Notes: generated by a model from the letters alone, not told the origin. Positions 33,380 to 42,652 are shown, counted from the stretch's first letter. The stretch: 64,000 nt of DNA from Bacillota bacterium (GCA_023390655.1 JAEWCL010000019.1:1-64000); one strand, 5' to 3'. Numbers and translations: made by a program.

Positions 33380-34303
33380 ATGTTTTTATTTGAAGCAATT
33401 CCCTGGTACACATGGCTGATGTTTTTAGGCGTCACGCTCGGGCTGATTCTTTTGAACGAGTTTTCCCGCATCAACAAATGGACGGCGCTTGCCTGCTTTA
33501 TGCTGCTGCCGCTTCTGTTGACCATTTTCGTATGGCCCAAGACGGCGGGGGCGGGCTCGAGCACGGGCACCTGGTTCCACTGGGTCAAGGTGTATTCCGC
33601 GCTTGCGGGGTGCCTGGGCTTTCTGCTCATCCGCATGGTCCCCAAAGTGGAAAAGAGCAAGTTCCGCGTCATTTTCCCGCCGCTGATACTCGCTGTCAAT
33701 ATTCTGGAGGCCTGTATCCGCGATTTTGAATGCTTCAACCTCAACGGCATGATCGACGGCGTCATGATGGTGGGCGGCCCGTGGAACATCATGAACGGCG
33801 TTGCCGGTATTTTAAACATCATCACCATTTCCGGCTGCATGGGCATTTATATCAGCCAGGACAAACGGCGGGACATGATGTGGCCGGATATGCTCTGGTT
33901 CTGGGTAATCGCCTATGATCTTTGGAACTTTGCGTATGTGTACAACTGTGTGTCGGATCACTCTTTTTACGCAGGCGCGGCGTTGTTGATCGCCCCGACG
34001 CTTGCGGCATTCTTTATTAAAAAAGGCGCATGGCTGCAGCACCGGGCGCACACGCTGGCGTTCTGGATGATGTTTACCATGGCGTATCCTACCTTTGTGG
34101 ACGATACCATATTCGCCGTGAAAGCCAGCCACAATCCTGCTGCGCTCTTTACGGTCAGCGCCGTTTCTCTCGCCGCCAACATTGCGGTGCTTGTGTACGC
34201 CGTCTACCGCATGCGCAAATACAAATTAAACCCCCTCAAGCAGGAACTGTACACCGACCTTGCGGCGTATAAAGAGGTCTCCGCCAAGGGTGTTTCGGCG
34301 TAG
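33380..34303 (+). CDS. Multi-pass membrane protein, probably DUF5692 family
   Basis: 307 aa with about eight to nine hydrophobic helices and few charged residues between them. Distinct segments are FSRINKWTALACF, ACIRDFECFNLNGMIDGVMM, GGPWNIMNGVAGILNIITIS and MWPDMLWFWVIAYDLWNFAY; these aromatic/Asp/Asn-rich patches suggest ligand binding within the membrane. I recall this pattern as DUF5692; function unknown. AAGGAGGG precedes the ATG. It heads a unit with an 893-aa flavin/Fe-S oxidoreductase and hypA, all downstream of the FadR-type operator. Confidence 0.75.
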   Translation: MFLFEAIPWYTWLMFLGVTLGLILLNEFSRINKWTALACFMLLPLLLTIFVWPKTAGAGSSTGTWFHWVKVYSALAGCLGFLLIRMVPKVEKSKFRVIFPPLILAVNILEACIRDFECFNLNGMIDGVMMVGGPWNIMNGVAGILNIITISGCMGIYISQDKRRDMMWPDMLWFWVIAYDLWNFAYVYNCVSDHSFYAGAALLIAPTLAAFFIKKGAWLQHRAHTLAFWMMFTMAYPTFVDDTIFAVKASHNPAALFTVSAVSLAANIAVLVYAVYRMRKYKLNPLKQELYTDLAAYKEVSAKGVSA

Positions 34304-34310
34304 TATAGTG

Positions 34311-34370
34311 GGTTCTTAGGGCCGTTACGGCCTTAAGCGGGGGATTGGGGGCGGAGCCCTCAACGTTCCG
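34311..34370 (+). repeat. Modular intergenic hairpin repeat, copy 5
   Basis: TTCTTAGGGCCGTTACGGCC, TTAAGCGGGGGATTGGGGGC and GGAGCCCTCAACGT; nearly the same module order as copy 1. Confidence 0.8.
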
Positions 34371-34445
34371 ACAGCATGCAAAAACAGGCGCATATGGTTT
34401 CATGCCGTACACGAATTTTCAGTTCTATAGAAGGGAACAGCAAGC

Positions 34446-37127
34446 ATGGACGTAAAATTAAAGGTACTGGAGTTTGCCAATAAGGTCAGCAGAAAAAAGA
34501 TGGGGTCAAAGGACGGCATTACCGCAGCCGATCCCGAATACCGCATTTTAGAGCCGGTTGTGACGGATGAGATGGCGTCGGTCGCACTATGTCTTGACTT
34601 ACGCGTGCCAAAGTCCGCAAAAGAGGTCGCATTGCTGTGCGGAAAATCCGTGGAAGAAACGGCGAAGGTTTTGTGGGAGCTTGCCATGGTGGGCGTCGCT
34701 ATCGTCAACACCATCGACGGCGAGGACAAATACTGGTACGATACGTGGATTCCCGGCATCATGGAAATGATGGTCAACAACAAGGAAAATGTGCGCAAGT
34801 ACCCGCAGATCGCGGAGTCCTTTGAAGCCTATGGCCGCAGGCGCGGCCCGATGACGGCGGGCAATTTCCCGGTGGGCCTCGGGCTGATGCGCGTGATCCC
34901 CATTGAACAATCCATCATGGGCGAAACCCGCCGTGCCTCCTATGAAGAACTCTCCCGCTATCTCAACGAGAACGATATTTTTTCCGTATCCGATTGTTCC
35001 TGCCGCACCGCGCGCGAGATCATGGGGGAGGGCTGCGGACATTTAAAAGAGGATATGTGCATCCAGATGGGCCACGGCGCGGAATATTACATCCGCACCG
35101 GCAGGGGCAGGCAAATCACCCGCGAGGAAGCGTTTGCAATCATCGAGCGCGCGGAAAAGAACGGCCTGGTGCACCAGATTCCCAATATCGACGGTGCGGG
35201 CAAGACGCACGCCATCTGCAACTGCTGCGGATGCGCCTGCCTTTCGCTGCGCAGCGCGGAGATGTTCTTAAATCCGGACATGGTGCGCTCCAACTATGTT
35301 TCCCACGTGGACGCCGAGAAGTGCGTCGCCTGCGGCGAATGCGTGACCGGCTGCCATGTCAACGCGTTAAGGCTTGGGCAGAAGCTGTGCACAAAGACCC
35401 CCATCCCCGAAAAGAAGCGGGAGCTTCCCCGCGATACCGAGTGGGGTCCGGACAAATGGAACCCGGACTACCGCTTCAACCGCAAAGAGGTGGTGGACAG
35501 CGGCACCAGCCCATGTAAAACGGAGTGCCCCGCGCACATCGGCATACAGGGGTACATCAAGCTTGCTTCCCAGGGCCGGTACCATGAGGCGCTGGAGCTG
35601 ATCAAGAACGAGAACCCGTTCCCCGCGGTCTGCGGCCGCGTCTGCCCGAGAAAGTGCGAATCCGCATGTACGCGCGGGGATGTGGACGATCCTGTCGCCA
35701 TCGATGAGATCAAGAAGTTCATTGCCGAGCAGGATTTACACAAGGAAAGCCGTTTTGTGCCTGAAATCCGCCACCAGTACGGCAACAAGATCGCCGTCGT
35801 CGGCGCCGGCCCCGCGGGCCTCGCCTGCGCATACTATCTCGCCGTAGACGGTTACAAGGTGACGGTATTTGAAAAGCAGCGCGCCTTGGGCGGCATGATG
35901 ACGCTTGGCATCCCCTCCTTCCGTTTGGAGAAGGATGTGGTGAACGCGGAAATCGAAATTCTCAAAGAGCTTGGCGTCATCTTCCAAACCGGCGTGGAGG
36001 TTGGCCGCGATGTGACCTTAGCCGATCTTCGCAGGGAGGGCTATGCGGCGTTCTATCTCGCCATCGGCGCGCAGGCAGGCCGCATGCTCCGCATCGAAGG
36101 GGAGGACGCGGAGGGCGTCGTCACCGGCGTAGATTTCCTGCGCAATGTGAACCTGGGCGCGGATATGAAGCTAACTGGCAACGCCATCGTCATCGGCGGC
36201 GGCAATGTGGCCATCGACGTCGCGCGCACCGCCGTCCGCACGGGCGCTGAAGAAGTGGCGCTCTATTGCTTGGAGAGCCGCAAGGAAATGCCCGCGCTTG
36301 ATGAAGAAGTGCTTGAAGCCGTCGATGAGGGCATCTCCATCAACAATTCCTGGGGACCTAAGCGCATCGTCACCGAAAACGGGCGCGTCGTCGGTGTGGA
36401 ATTCAAACGCTGTACGCGCGTATTCGATGAAACCGGCAGGTTCAACCCTGCCTATGATGAAAATGACGTCAAGCTTGTCCCCGCAAGCCATGTGCTCCTG
36501 TCCATCGGCCAGGGCATCGACTGGGGCAACCTGCTTGAGGGCAGCAAGATTGAACGGAATCCCAACGGCACCATCAAGGCCGATCCGTTCACCTACCAGA
36601 CCGCGGAGCCGGACGTGTTTGCAGGCGGGGACGCGATGACCGGCCCGCAGTTCGTCATCGACGCCATCGCCGCGGGCAAGCAGGGCGCTATCTCCATCCA
36701 CCGCGCCGTACACCCCGGCCAGAGCCTGACCATTGGCCGCAGCCGCCGCGAATACCGCGCGCTCGATAAAGAGAACATCGCGCTTTCCGGCTATGACCGC
36801 ACCCCCAGGCACTCCGCCGGGCATGTGGACGGGAAGCAGTCCCGGGAAACCTTCCGCGATCTCCGCGGCACCTTTACCGAGGAGCAGGTCAAAAAAGAAA
36901 CCGAGCGCTGCCTGAGCTGCGGCGCAACCGTGGTGGACGAATTCCTGTGCGTTGGCTGCGGCGTGTGCACCACCAAATGTAGGTTCGACGCCATCTCGCT
37001 CATCCGGCAATACGATGGCAAGGGCGTAGAATTCAGAGAGTTGAAGCCCCATATCGTAAAACAAGTATTGAAGCGTAAGGGCAGAATCGCGCTCAAGAAA
37101 GTCAAGCGCGTGTTTGTGAAAGGGTAA
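34446..37127 (+). CDS. Fusion Fe-S/FAD oxidoreductase with GltD-like domain
   Basis: 893 aa, cytoplasmic. Residues 1-110 look like a winged-helix module (AKEVALLCGKSVEETAKVLW). Residues ~175-265 are cysteine-rich (SDCSCRTAREIM, CNCCGCAC), followed by a ferredoxin motif CVACGECVTGCHVNAL near 285. From ~350 comes a complete NADPH-dependent glutamate synthase small-subunit-like part: CGRVCPRKCESACTRG, FAD Rossmann VVGAGPAGLACAYYL near 450, NAD(P) Rossmann VIGGGNVAIDVARTAVR near 582 and AGGDAMTGPQFVIDAIAAGK near 730. The C-terminus adds CLSCGA and CVGCGVCTTKC clusters. Likely an electron-bifurcating or disulfide-type electron hub; acceptor unknown. Confidence 0.85.
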   Translation: MDVKLKVLEFANKVSRKKMGSKDGITAADPEYRILEPVVTDEMASVALCLDLRVPKSAKEVALLCGKSVEETAKVLWELAMVGVAIVNTIDGEDKYWYDTWIPGIMEMMVNNKENVRKYPQIAESFEAYGRRRGPMTAGNFPVGLGLMRVIPIEQSIMGETRRASYEELSRYLNENDIFSVSDCSCRTAREIMGEGCGHLKEDMCIQMGHGAEYYIRTGRGRQITREEAFAIIERAEKNGLVHQIPNIDGAGKTHAICNCCGCACLSLRSAEMFLNPDMVRSNYVSHVDAEKCVACGECVTGCHVNALRLGQKLCTKTPIPEKKRELPRDTEWGPDKWNPDYRFNRKEVVDSGTSPCKTECPAHIGIQGYIKLASQGRYHEALELIKNENPFPAVCGRVCPRKCESACTRGDVDDPVAIDEIKKFIAEQDLHKESRFVPEIRHQYGNKIAVVGAGPAGLACAYYLAVDGYKVTVFEKQRALGGMMTLGIPSFRLEKDVVNAEIEILKELGVIFQTGVEVGRDVTLADLRREGYAAFYLAIGAQAGRMLRIEGEDAEGVVTGVDFLRNVNLGADMKLTGNAIVIGGGNVAIDVARTAVRTGAEEVALYCLESRKEMPALDEEVLEAVDEGISINNSWGPKRIVTENGRVVGVEFKRCTRVFDETGRFNPAYDENDVKLVPASHVLLSIGQGIDWGNLLEGSKIERNPNGTIKADPFTYQTAEPDVFAGGDAMTGPQFVIDAIAAGKQGAISIHRAVHPGQSLTIGRSRREYRALDKENIALSGYDRTPRHSAGHVDGKQSRETFRDLRGTFTEEQVKKETERCLSCGATVVDEFLCVGCGVCTTKCRFDAISLIRQYDGKGVEFRELKPHIVKQVLKRKGRIALKKVKRVFVKG

Positions 37128-37149
37128 GGATTTTGTAGGTAAGAGGGAA

Positions 37150-37292
37150 CGTAAGGGGCGCTGCCCCTTATACCCCGCCAAGGCCGTAGGGCAGGTACTC
37201 GGGATTCTAAGACCGATTCACCGGATCGGTTTTTGCCCTTCAGGCAACGAACCCGCTTCCTTGCGGGAAGCCCCTTGGAACCCATTCTATAA
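37150..37292 (+). repeat. Modular intergenic hairpin repeat, copy 6
   Basis: GGGGCGCTGCCCC, GACCGATTCACCGGATCGG and CGCTTCCTTGCGGGAAGC hairpins and a CCCATTCTATAAAC tail, between the flavoprotein and hypA. Related to the composite copy at 20.4 kb. Confidence 0.75.
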
Positions 37293-37315
37293 ACAAAAAG
37301 GTTAAAGTAATTAAC

Positions 37316-37657
37316 ATGCATGAACTGGGCGTTGTCATAGAAGTGGTAAAGACCGTAGAAAAAGTTGCGGTGGCGCAGCACCTGACGGAAATCGAAACGC
37401 TGGTGCTCCAGATCGGCGAGCTTTCTTCCATGATCCCGCACTATGTGGAGCAATGCTATCCGGCGGCGGTGGATGGCACCATTCTGGAACACACGAAGCT
37501 GGAGATTGAAATCCTGCCCGGCAACGCCATCTGCAAAAGCTGTAGTAAGGTATTCCGTGTGCTGGAGCACGATTGGAACTGCCCGCACTGCGGCACGCGC
37601 AAGTGGGACTTGCTGGGCGGGCGGGAATTCTACATCAAGGAAATCGTCGCACGCTGA
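37316..37657 (+). CDS. hypA: HypA-type nickel metallochaperone
   Basis: 113 aa. Begins MHELGVVIEVVKTVEKVA, where His2 and the following Glu are the nickel-binding residues of HypA; the C-terminal half has two zinc-binding pairs, CKSC near residue 73 and CPHCG near 91. HypA normally delivers nickel to NiFe hydrogenase or urease, yet no hydrogenase or other hyp gene is in the window. Linked by position to the DUF5692-like and flavin/Fe-S genes, which may use it in another role. Confidence 0.88.
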   Translation: MHELGVVIEVVKTVEKVAVAQHLTEIETLVLQIGELSSMIPHYVEQCYPAAVDGTILEHTKLEIEILPGNAICKSCSKVFRVLEHDWNCPHCGTRKWDLLGGREFYIKEIVAR

Positions 37658-37724
37658 TACAACCTGCCTTCGCCCGCCGATTCGTCGGACGAAGCGTGTC
37701 GATAACCCATTTAAGGTTTTCGAG

Positions 37725-37758
37725 GTATCGGCGCTTTAGAGCGCCGACGATACTTTTT
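37725..37758 (+). terminator. Terminator of hypA
   Basis: GTATCGGCGCT / AGCGCCG-ac-GATAC stem with a two-base bulge and TTTTT. Confidence 0.75.
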
Positions 37759-37865
37759 GCTTTGGGGAAACTGCGTGCCCCCGCATGGTACATTCGGGGA
37801 TTTTACAAGGATTGATGTTCAGCCTCTTTCTGCACAACCTATCCACAATCCTCTTCCTTAAAAAC

Positions 37866-37996
37866 GTCCGTACCCTAGGGGGCGCGGGGGCGAAGCCCGC
37901 CCGCTATTAAATAAAATAATTGGTTGCGACGGCCCGCAGGCCTAGTGTCCTTCGGCGTCCCCCGCCGAGGACGCGTCGTAGGTGGCGATACCTCAA
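37866..37996 (+). repeat. Modular intergenic hairpin repeat, copy 7
   Basis: GGGGGCGAAGCCCGCC, CGCTATTAAATAAAATAATT and a GGTGGCGATACCT end. The ATTAAATAAAATA module and GTGGCGATACCT end are shared with the copy at 46.0 kb. Confidence 0.75.
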
Positions 37997-38020
37997 GAAA
38001 ATACTTTTTTACAGCCTGTG

Positions 38021-38050
38021 CCGCCCGGTTAACCGGGCGGGCTTTTCTTT
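38021..38050 (+). terminator. Hairpin terminator after repeat copy 7
   Basis: Perfect 20-base palindrome CCGCCCGGTTAACCGGGCGG followed by GCTTTTCTTT. Confidence 0.75.
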
Positions 38051-38077
38051 GCACATACCAAGATGTACAAACACAGC

Positions 38078-38106
38078 TTGAACAAACTTCCCCTCCACGC
38101 TAAGAT
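38078..38106 (+). promoter_or_regulatory. Promoter of the 106-aa membrane protein
   Basis: TTGAAC (38078-38083), 17-base spacer, TAAGAT (38101-38106). Confidence 0.6.
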
Positions 38107-38161
38107 AAACATACAGGCATTTGGCCTGCACACGTAGAAACCGTATTGGAGACAATCTTTT

Positions 38162-38482
38162 ATGCACAAGCATATCGCGCCGCCGTTTATCAGCTATCTA
38201 TGGTACTATGCGCACCAGTCAAGGCGGCTTGCAGACCGCACCACGGATACGATACGGGTGAAAAAGGCCGGGATTTCCTACCGGATCGCAAAAACGCCGC
38301 GCACAGCGTGGCTGCACTATTCGGTTTTGCTTCCGGGGACTTACGTTGTCTGCACCTACAAATTTCCCAGCTTTGTGACCGGGCTGCTGCTTGCAATTGC
38401 GGTAGGCTTCTTTTCCGTGCTGCTACCCGGCCTGTATTCCTATTACCGCACAACGTTTGAGTTTGTGCCCGAGGAGTCCTAG
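38162..38482 (+). CDS. Small membrane hypothetical protein, 106 aa
   Basis: Basic N-terminal half (QSRRLADRTTDTIRVKKAG), then two hydrophobic segments (LLPGTYVVCTYKF, FVTGLLLAIAVGFFSVLLPG). The first 60 residues read like a small beta domain placed before the membrane hairpin. GGAGACAATCTTTT precedes ATG 38162, and promoter and terminator frame it as a single-gene unit. No family recognised. Confidence 0.6.
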   Translation: MHKHIAPPFISYLWYYAHQSRRLADRTTDTIRVKKAGISYRIAKTPRTAWLHYSVLLPGTYVVCTYKFPSFVTGLLLAIAVGFFSVLLPGLYSYYRTTFEFVPEES

Positions 38483-38497
38483 CTCGGTTCACTCTAT

Positions 38498-38523
38498 AGA
38501 TGCCCTATCGGGCATCTTTTTTG
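38498..38523 (+). terminator. Terminator of the 106-aa membrane protein gene
   Basis: AGATGCCC / GGGCATCT stem, loop TATC, six T. Confidence 0.9.
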
Positions 38524-38623
38524 TTGGGCAGAACCATAGAAGGTATCCTGTCATACACTGCATATAGAGAGGAGTGTACTTATCACACAACCACAATCCA
38601 CGCCATAAGTACAGCCACATCCC

Positions 38624-39964
38624 ATGGCCAAAGACTGCACGCTTCCTGAAATACTTCTTCCGTCCTCCCCGGGTTACGGGCAGGCACGGCAGATTTATAA
38701 CCGCTCCATACAGCGCTTTCCCGCCGCCATCGTCTATTGCGAAACAGAGCGGGACGTTGCCTTTGCCGTCTGCGAGGCGAAGCGGCGCGGCTGTACCGTG
38801 CGCGTGCGCGGCGGCGGGCACAACTATGAGGGCTTCTGCATTGGCGACAATGTGGTGGTGCTCGATATGCGGCGCATGAACCACAGCGCGATCGATCCCG
38901 CGCGCTCTGTTGTGCGCGTTGGCGCGGGCATACGGAACGCGGCGCTCTACGAGCTTGTGGGGGCGGCAGGGTATCCGTTTCCAAGCGGCACCTGCCCCAC
39001 GGTGGGAGCCGCGGGGCTGACACAGGGCGGCGGCTGGGGCATGAGCGCGCGCATGTTCGGCCTGACGTGCGACAGTTTGATTGGTGCGCGCCTGATCGAC
39101 GCAAACGGCCAACTGCATTGCGTCAGTGAAACGAGCGAACCTGATTTGTTTTTTGCGCTGCGCGGCGGCGGAGGCGGCAACTTCGGCGTGGTCACGGCGC
39201 TTACCTATAAGCTTCCGCCCAAACTGTTTGCGGTGACGTATGTGAATATTACCGCGTCCAGCATGCCGCTCGAAAACGGCGTTGCGGTATTCTCCCGCTT
39301 TCAGGCCTGGCTTAAGCAGCAGGATTTCCGGTTTACGCCGCTTTGCCGCATTTTCAATTCCGAAACGCTTGGCTATGGGTTCTTTGTGCGCGGCATCTAC
39401 TACGGCACGCAGGCGCAGGCGGAAACGTCCCTTGCGCCGTTTCTCACACTGCCCGGCATCACCGTCACCATGCAGGAGGCCACCTTCCTTGACGCTATCC
39501 GCATGGTGGAACAAGGATACCCACCCTATGAAAAATTCCGCGATGCCGGGCGCTTTGCGCCCTGTGTTTTGCAGGAGGAAGAGATGCGCCGCATCGTCCT
39601 TCTGATTGCGGAACGCGCGCCGGGTACAGCGTATGCTTCCATCGGCCTGTTTGGCCTTGGCGGGCGCGTGCGCGAGGTTGCGCCCCGCGAAACGGCGTTT
39701 TTTTACCGGGACGCGCCTTACATCATCGATCTTGAAACACGGTGGGAGCATAATGCCGCGGAGCCCGCTGCGCTTGCCTGGATGCAGCCGCGCTACAGCT
39801 ATTTGCAAAGCATTACGCCGGGCGCGTATATCAATTTCCCAAGCCTACTGAACCGCGACTACATGCAGGCCTATTACGGCGGAAACGCCGCGCGCCTTCT
39901 GCGCATCAAGCAGCGCTATGACCCAACGCAGCTCTTCTGCTTCCCGCAGAGCATCCGTCCATAG
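38624..39964 (+). CDS. Bicovalent FAD oxidoreductase (BBE-like)
   Basis: 446 aa, VAO/berberine bridge enzyme family, which oxidises sugars, alcohols or secondary metabolites with FAD. His66 in VRGGGHNYEG and Cys124 in SGTCPTVGAAG are at the positions of the two covalent flavin links; LTQGGGWGMSARMFGL and GGGGGNFGVVTA complete the FAD domain. The C-terminal tail NYYGGNAARLLRIKQRYDP-like YYGGNAARLLRIKQRYDPTQ is the BBE motif. No signal peptide. ATG 38624 is the first possible start after an in-frame stop but has no good ribosome site, so translation may be weak. Confidence 0.85.
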   Translation: MAKDCTLPEILLPSSPGYGQARQIYNRSIQRFPAAIVYCETERDVAFAVCEAKRRGCTVRVRGGGHNYEGFCIGDNVVVLDMRRMNHSAIDPARSVVRVGAGIRNAALYELVGAAGYPFPSGTCPTVGAAGLTQGGGWGMSARMFGLTCDSLIGARLIDANGQLHCVSETSEPDLFFALRGGGGGNFGVVTALTYKLPPKLFAVTYVNITASSMPLENGVAVFSRFQAWLKQQDFRFTPLCRIFNSETLGYGFFVRGIYYGTQAQAETSLAPFLTLPGITVTMQEATFLDAIRMVEQGYPPYEKFRDAGRFAPCVLQEEEMRRIVLLIAERAPGTAYASIGLFGLGGRVREVAPRETAFFYRDAPYIIDLETRWEHNAAEPAALAWMQPRYSYLQSITPGAYINFPSLLNRDYMQAYYGGNAARLLRIKQRYDPTQLFCFPQSIRP

Positions 39965-40145
39965 CGTATGAACACCGCTTGCTGGATTTTTGCGCCCGCC
40001 GCATCAAAAGGCGGCGCTTTTTCTGCATGCGGTGACTTTTACAAACAATTGATGTTTCTTTGCGGTAACCGCGTTACATTCTGCATTTATGTGCCGATAT
40101 ACGTAACATAGGGAAAAGCAGGCAGAGCCGCCCGGAAAGGAACCC

Positions 40146-41909
40146 ATGTTGATACCGCAAGCATCCGAGCTGCCAAAGTATCAGGAGCAGCTCATGGCCA
40201 TATTGGAACAGGCCTCCGTCACCTCCGTATTCCAACCCATCGTCTCCCTGCGGGACGGCGCGGTGCTCGGATATGAAGCGCTTTCGCGCGGGCCGAAAGA
40301 CACCCCGCTGGAAAGCCCCGCCATGCTGTTTGCCGTAGCGGAAGCGGCAAAGGAGCTTTGGGAGCTTGAGCGCCTGTGCCGCGCAAAAGCGCTTTCCGCC
40401 ATGCAATGCGCAAAAAGCGATACAATGCTGTTCCTCAACGTCAACCCGAGCGTGATGGAGGACGTCAAATTCCAGAAAGGCTTCACCCGCGAATATCTGG
40501 AGGAATTTGAAATAGACCCCGGCCGCATCATATTTGAAATCACGGAGCGCTCCGCCGTGCGCGACATCGGCGAATTCAAGGACATCATCCATTATTACAA
40601 AGACCAGCAATACCAGATCGCCATCGATGACGCGGGCGCGGGCTATTCCGGCCTGAACCTGATTTCCGATATCCAGCCGCACTACCTCAAGCTGGACATG
40701 CAGCTGATCCATCATATCGACCGCAGCACGGTCAAGCAGGCGCTGGTCAAAAGCATGCAGGAGTTTGCGAAAATCACCGGCACGCACCTGATTGCAGAGG
40801 GCATCGAGACCCTTTCGGAACTGGAGACGCTCATCCACATCGGCGTGCAGTACGGGCAGGGCTATTTTATCCAGCGTCCGCGCCCGGGGCTGGACCCGCT
40901 GGACCGGGAGATTGTGGAAACCATTACGGATATCAACGCAAAAAAGAACCACCTCTACGGATATAAGCTGGCGGAGGTGTTTATCGGCAACCTGTGCATC
41001 TCCGCGCCTTCCGTCAACGAGCATGTCATGATCCAGGACGCCTATGCCATGCTGTTGAAGCACCCAGAGCTGCAGGGGTTCTGCGTTACCCGGGACGGAT
41101 ACGTGCAGGGTGTCGTCACCCGCAACCGGGTGAATACCGCCGTCGCGGGCGTTTACGGCTACAGCCTCTATTCCAGAAAAACCATCTCCTCCATTATGGA
41201 CAAGGCGTTCCTGACGCTCGATTACCGGACGCCGGTGACGGTTTCGGGCAAGCTTGCCATGTCCCGCCCGGAGGAGCATGTGTATGATTTTATTACCGTC
41301 ACGCTGGAAGGGAAGTACTACGGCATCGTCACCATCAAGGATCTACTGAACAAGACCATCGAAATTGAGGTCAACAACGCCACCCAATTAAACCCGCTCA
41401 CGGCGCTGCCCGGAAATATCCCGATTGAAAAGGCGCTCTCCGCCATGCTGCTGGAGCGCAAAAAGCGCTGCGTGCTGTACTTTGACATCGATAATTTCAA
41501 AGCCTATAACGATGTGTACGGCTTTGAAAATGGAGACCGCGTCATCAAGCACCTTGCGCTGTGCATCAAGGCCAACCTGCCCGACGATGCGTTTGTGGGC
41601 CATGTCGGCGGGGATGATTTTGTGGGCATTGTGGATGCGGACAGCGCGGAAGCGCTTTGCCGCGCGCTGATTGCAGATTTTGATCTGAGCATCCGCGCGT
41701 TTTATAAGGCGGAGGATGCGCAGAACGGCTATATCACCACGCGGAACCGGCAGGGGACCCTTGAACAGTTCCCGATGATTTCGCTTTCCATTGCGGGCGT
41801 GCGCGCGGAGGAAGGGCGGTTCTGCGATGTATACGCCCTCACCGCCGAGGCAAGCCGCATCAAAAAGGAGTGCAAGCTCCTTCCCGGCAGCACATATTTG
41901 ATTTTCTGA
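40146..41909 (+). CDS. EAL-CBS-GGDEF cyclic-di-GMP signalling protein
   Basis: 587 aa, no membrane segment. EAL phosphodiesterase first: the motif reads YEALSRG at residues 43-49, with NVNPSV, FEITERSA, IDDAGAGYSGL, YLKLDM, AEGIET and GQGYFIQRP following, so the metal and catalytic residues look intact. Residues ~270-400 resemble a tandem CBS pair. The GGDEF domain near 435-585 has DIDNFKAYND and VGGDDFVGIV, i.e. GGDDF instead of GGDEF. The EAL-first order with CBS between is a recognised Firmicute arrangement. Start follows GGAAAGGAACCC. No adjacent partner gene. Confidence 0.9.
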   Translation: MLIPQASELPKYQEQLMAILEQASVTSVFQPIVSLRDGAVLGYEALSRGPKDTPLESPAMLFAVAEAAKELWELERLCRAKALSAMQCAKSDTMLFLNVNPSVMEDVKFQKGFTREYLEEFEIDPGRIIFEITERSAVRDIGEFKDIIHYYKDQQYQIAIDDAGAGYSGLNLISDIQPHYLKLDMQLIHHIDRSTVKQALVKSMQEFAKITGTHLIAEGIETLSELETLIHIGVQYGQGYFIQRPRPGLDPLDREIVETITDINAKKNHLYGYKLAEVFIGNLCISAPSVNEHVMIQDAYAMLLKHPELQGFCVTRDGYVQGVVTRNRVNTAVAGVYGYSLYSRKTISSIMDKAFLTLDYRTPVTVSGKLAMSRPEEHVYDFITVTLEGKYYGIVTIKDLLNKTIEIEVNNATQLNPLTALPGNIPIEKALSAMLLERKKRCVLYFDIDNFKAYNDVYGFENGDRVIKHLALCIKANLPDDAFVGHVGGDDFVGIVDADSAEALCRALIADFDLSIRAFYKAEDAQNGYITTRNRQGTLEQFPMISLSIAGVRAEEGRFCDVYALTAEASRIKKECKLLPGSTYLIF

Positions 41910-41992
41910 TTGCGTTGCGCCGCCTGCGCTCCGGCATAGCGGAGCGCCTTTTCATAGAAATTCTATATTATTATCGTTATACTTTAAAAAGA

Positions 41993-42022
41993 TTGACGCT
42001 ATCCCTGTTTCACATGTATGAT
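41993..42022 (+). promoter_or_regulatory. Promoter of the CD3072/CD3073-type pair
   Basis: TTGACG (41993-41998), 18-base spacer, TATGAT (42017-42022). Confidence 0.6.
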
Positions 42023-42058
42023 AATGACACATCACATTTCTGAACAGGAATAGCAGCT

Positions 42059-42622
42059 ATGCCGAACATACAGCTTTCACCGCAGCAGGGCTGCATCATG
42101 GCGGTATGCCACTGTATCTTAAACCCTGCCTCCAAGGTCGTCTCGCTTGGCGCTGCGGACTATGAGGCGGAGCGTGCGCTGCGCGGGTATGCCGTGCAGA
42201 CGCTATTGCAGCACGGAGTGGGCTTAATTCAGCTTCCATGCCCGGAGCTGACGCTCTATGGCACAACCCGCTGGGGCCACGTAAAAGAGCAGTTTGACAA
42301 TCCTTTCTTCCGCGCCCACTGCCGCAGCATCCTTGCGCCGTTTCTCGATCAGCTTGCGGAATACGCAAACCACCCGGAACGCTTCCGCCTGCTTGGCATC
42401 CTCGGCATCGACGGCAGCCCAAGCTGCGGCGTGCACAAAACCTGTACGGGCGCATGGGGCGGCGAGCTCTTTTGTTCCGGCGCGCAACGCGCGCTGCCGC
42501 AGCCAACCATAAAAGAAGGGCAGGGCGTCTTTATCGAAGAATTGCAGTTGCTGCTCACCGCCCGGGGGCTTACAATTCCCATTCTCTCCCTTAATACCTT
42601 CTCTACCGGCCTTTTTGCGTAA
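42059..42622 (+). CDS. TudS-related putative desulfidase (CD3072-like)
   Basis: 187 aa. Cysteines in CHCILNPASK near residue 18, LPCPELTLYGTTRWG near 60 and GIDGSPSCGVHKTCTG near 121 form the three-cysteine pattern of the DUF523/TudS desulfidase group, where they bind a 4Fe-4S cluster that removes sulfur from thiouracil-like substrates. I recall the C. difficile CD3072 family as the closest type. It is 30 bases ahead of an ECF S component, as in the CD3072-CD3073 pair, which suggests import and desulfuration of one sulfur-containing ligand. Confidence 0.78.
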   Translation: MPNIQLSPQQGCIMAVCHCILNPASKVVSLGAADYEAERALRGYAVQTLLQHGVGLIQLPCPELTLYGTTRWGHVKEQFDNPFFRAHCRSILAPFLDQLAEYANHPERFRLLGILGIDGSPSCGVHKTCTGAWGGELFCSGAQRALPQPTIKEGQGVFIEELQLLLTARGLTIPILSLNTFSTGLFA

Positions 42623-42652
42623 CCGCAAAACATAGATAAAGGGGAATTTACG

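Larger units (their letters stand above)
37658..38161. other. Long intergenic region hypA / small membrane protein
   Basis: 504 bases holding, in order, the hypA terminator, repeat copy 7, a second terminator at 38021-38050 and the promoter at 38078-38106. No gene seen. Confidence 0.6.

Noticed and set aside
38489..39808. A 439-aa frame antisense to the BBE-like flavoprotein gene
   Set aside because: GC-rich codon bias leaves the opposite strand open. The plus-strand protein has clear FAD motifs; the antisense frame has no family features or ribosome site. The same holds for long antisense frames at 28319-29248, 36171-37181, 40074-41279 and 60698-61900.
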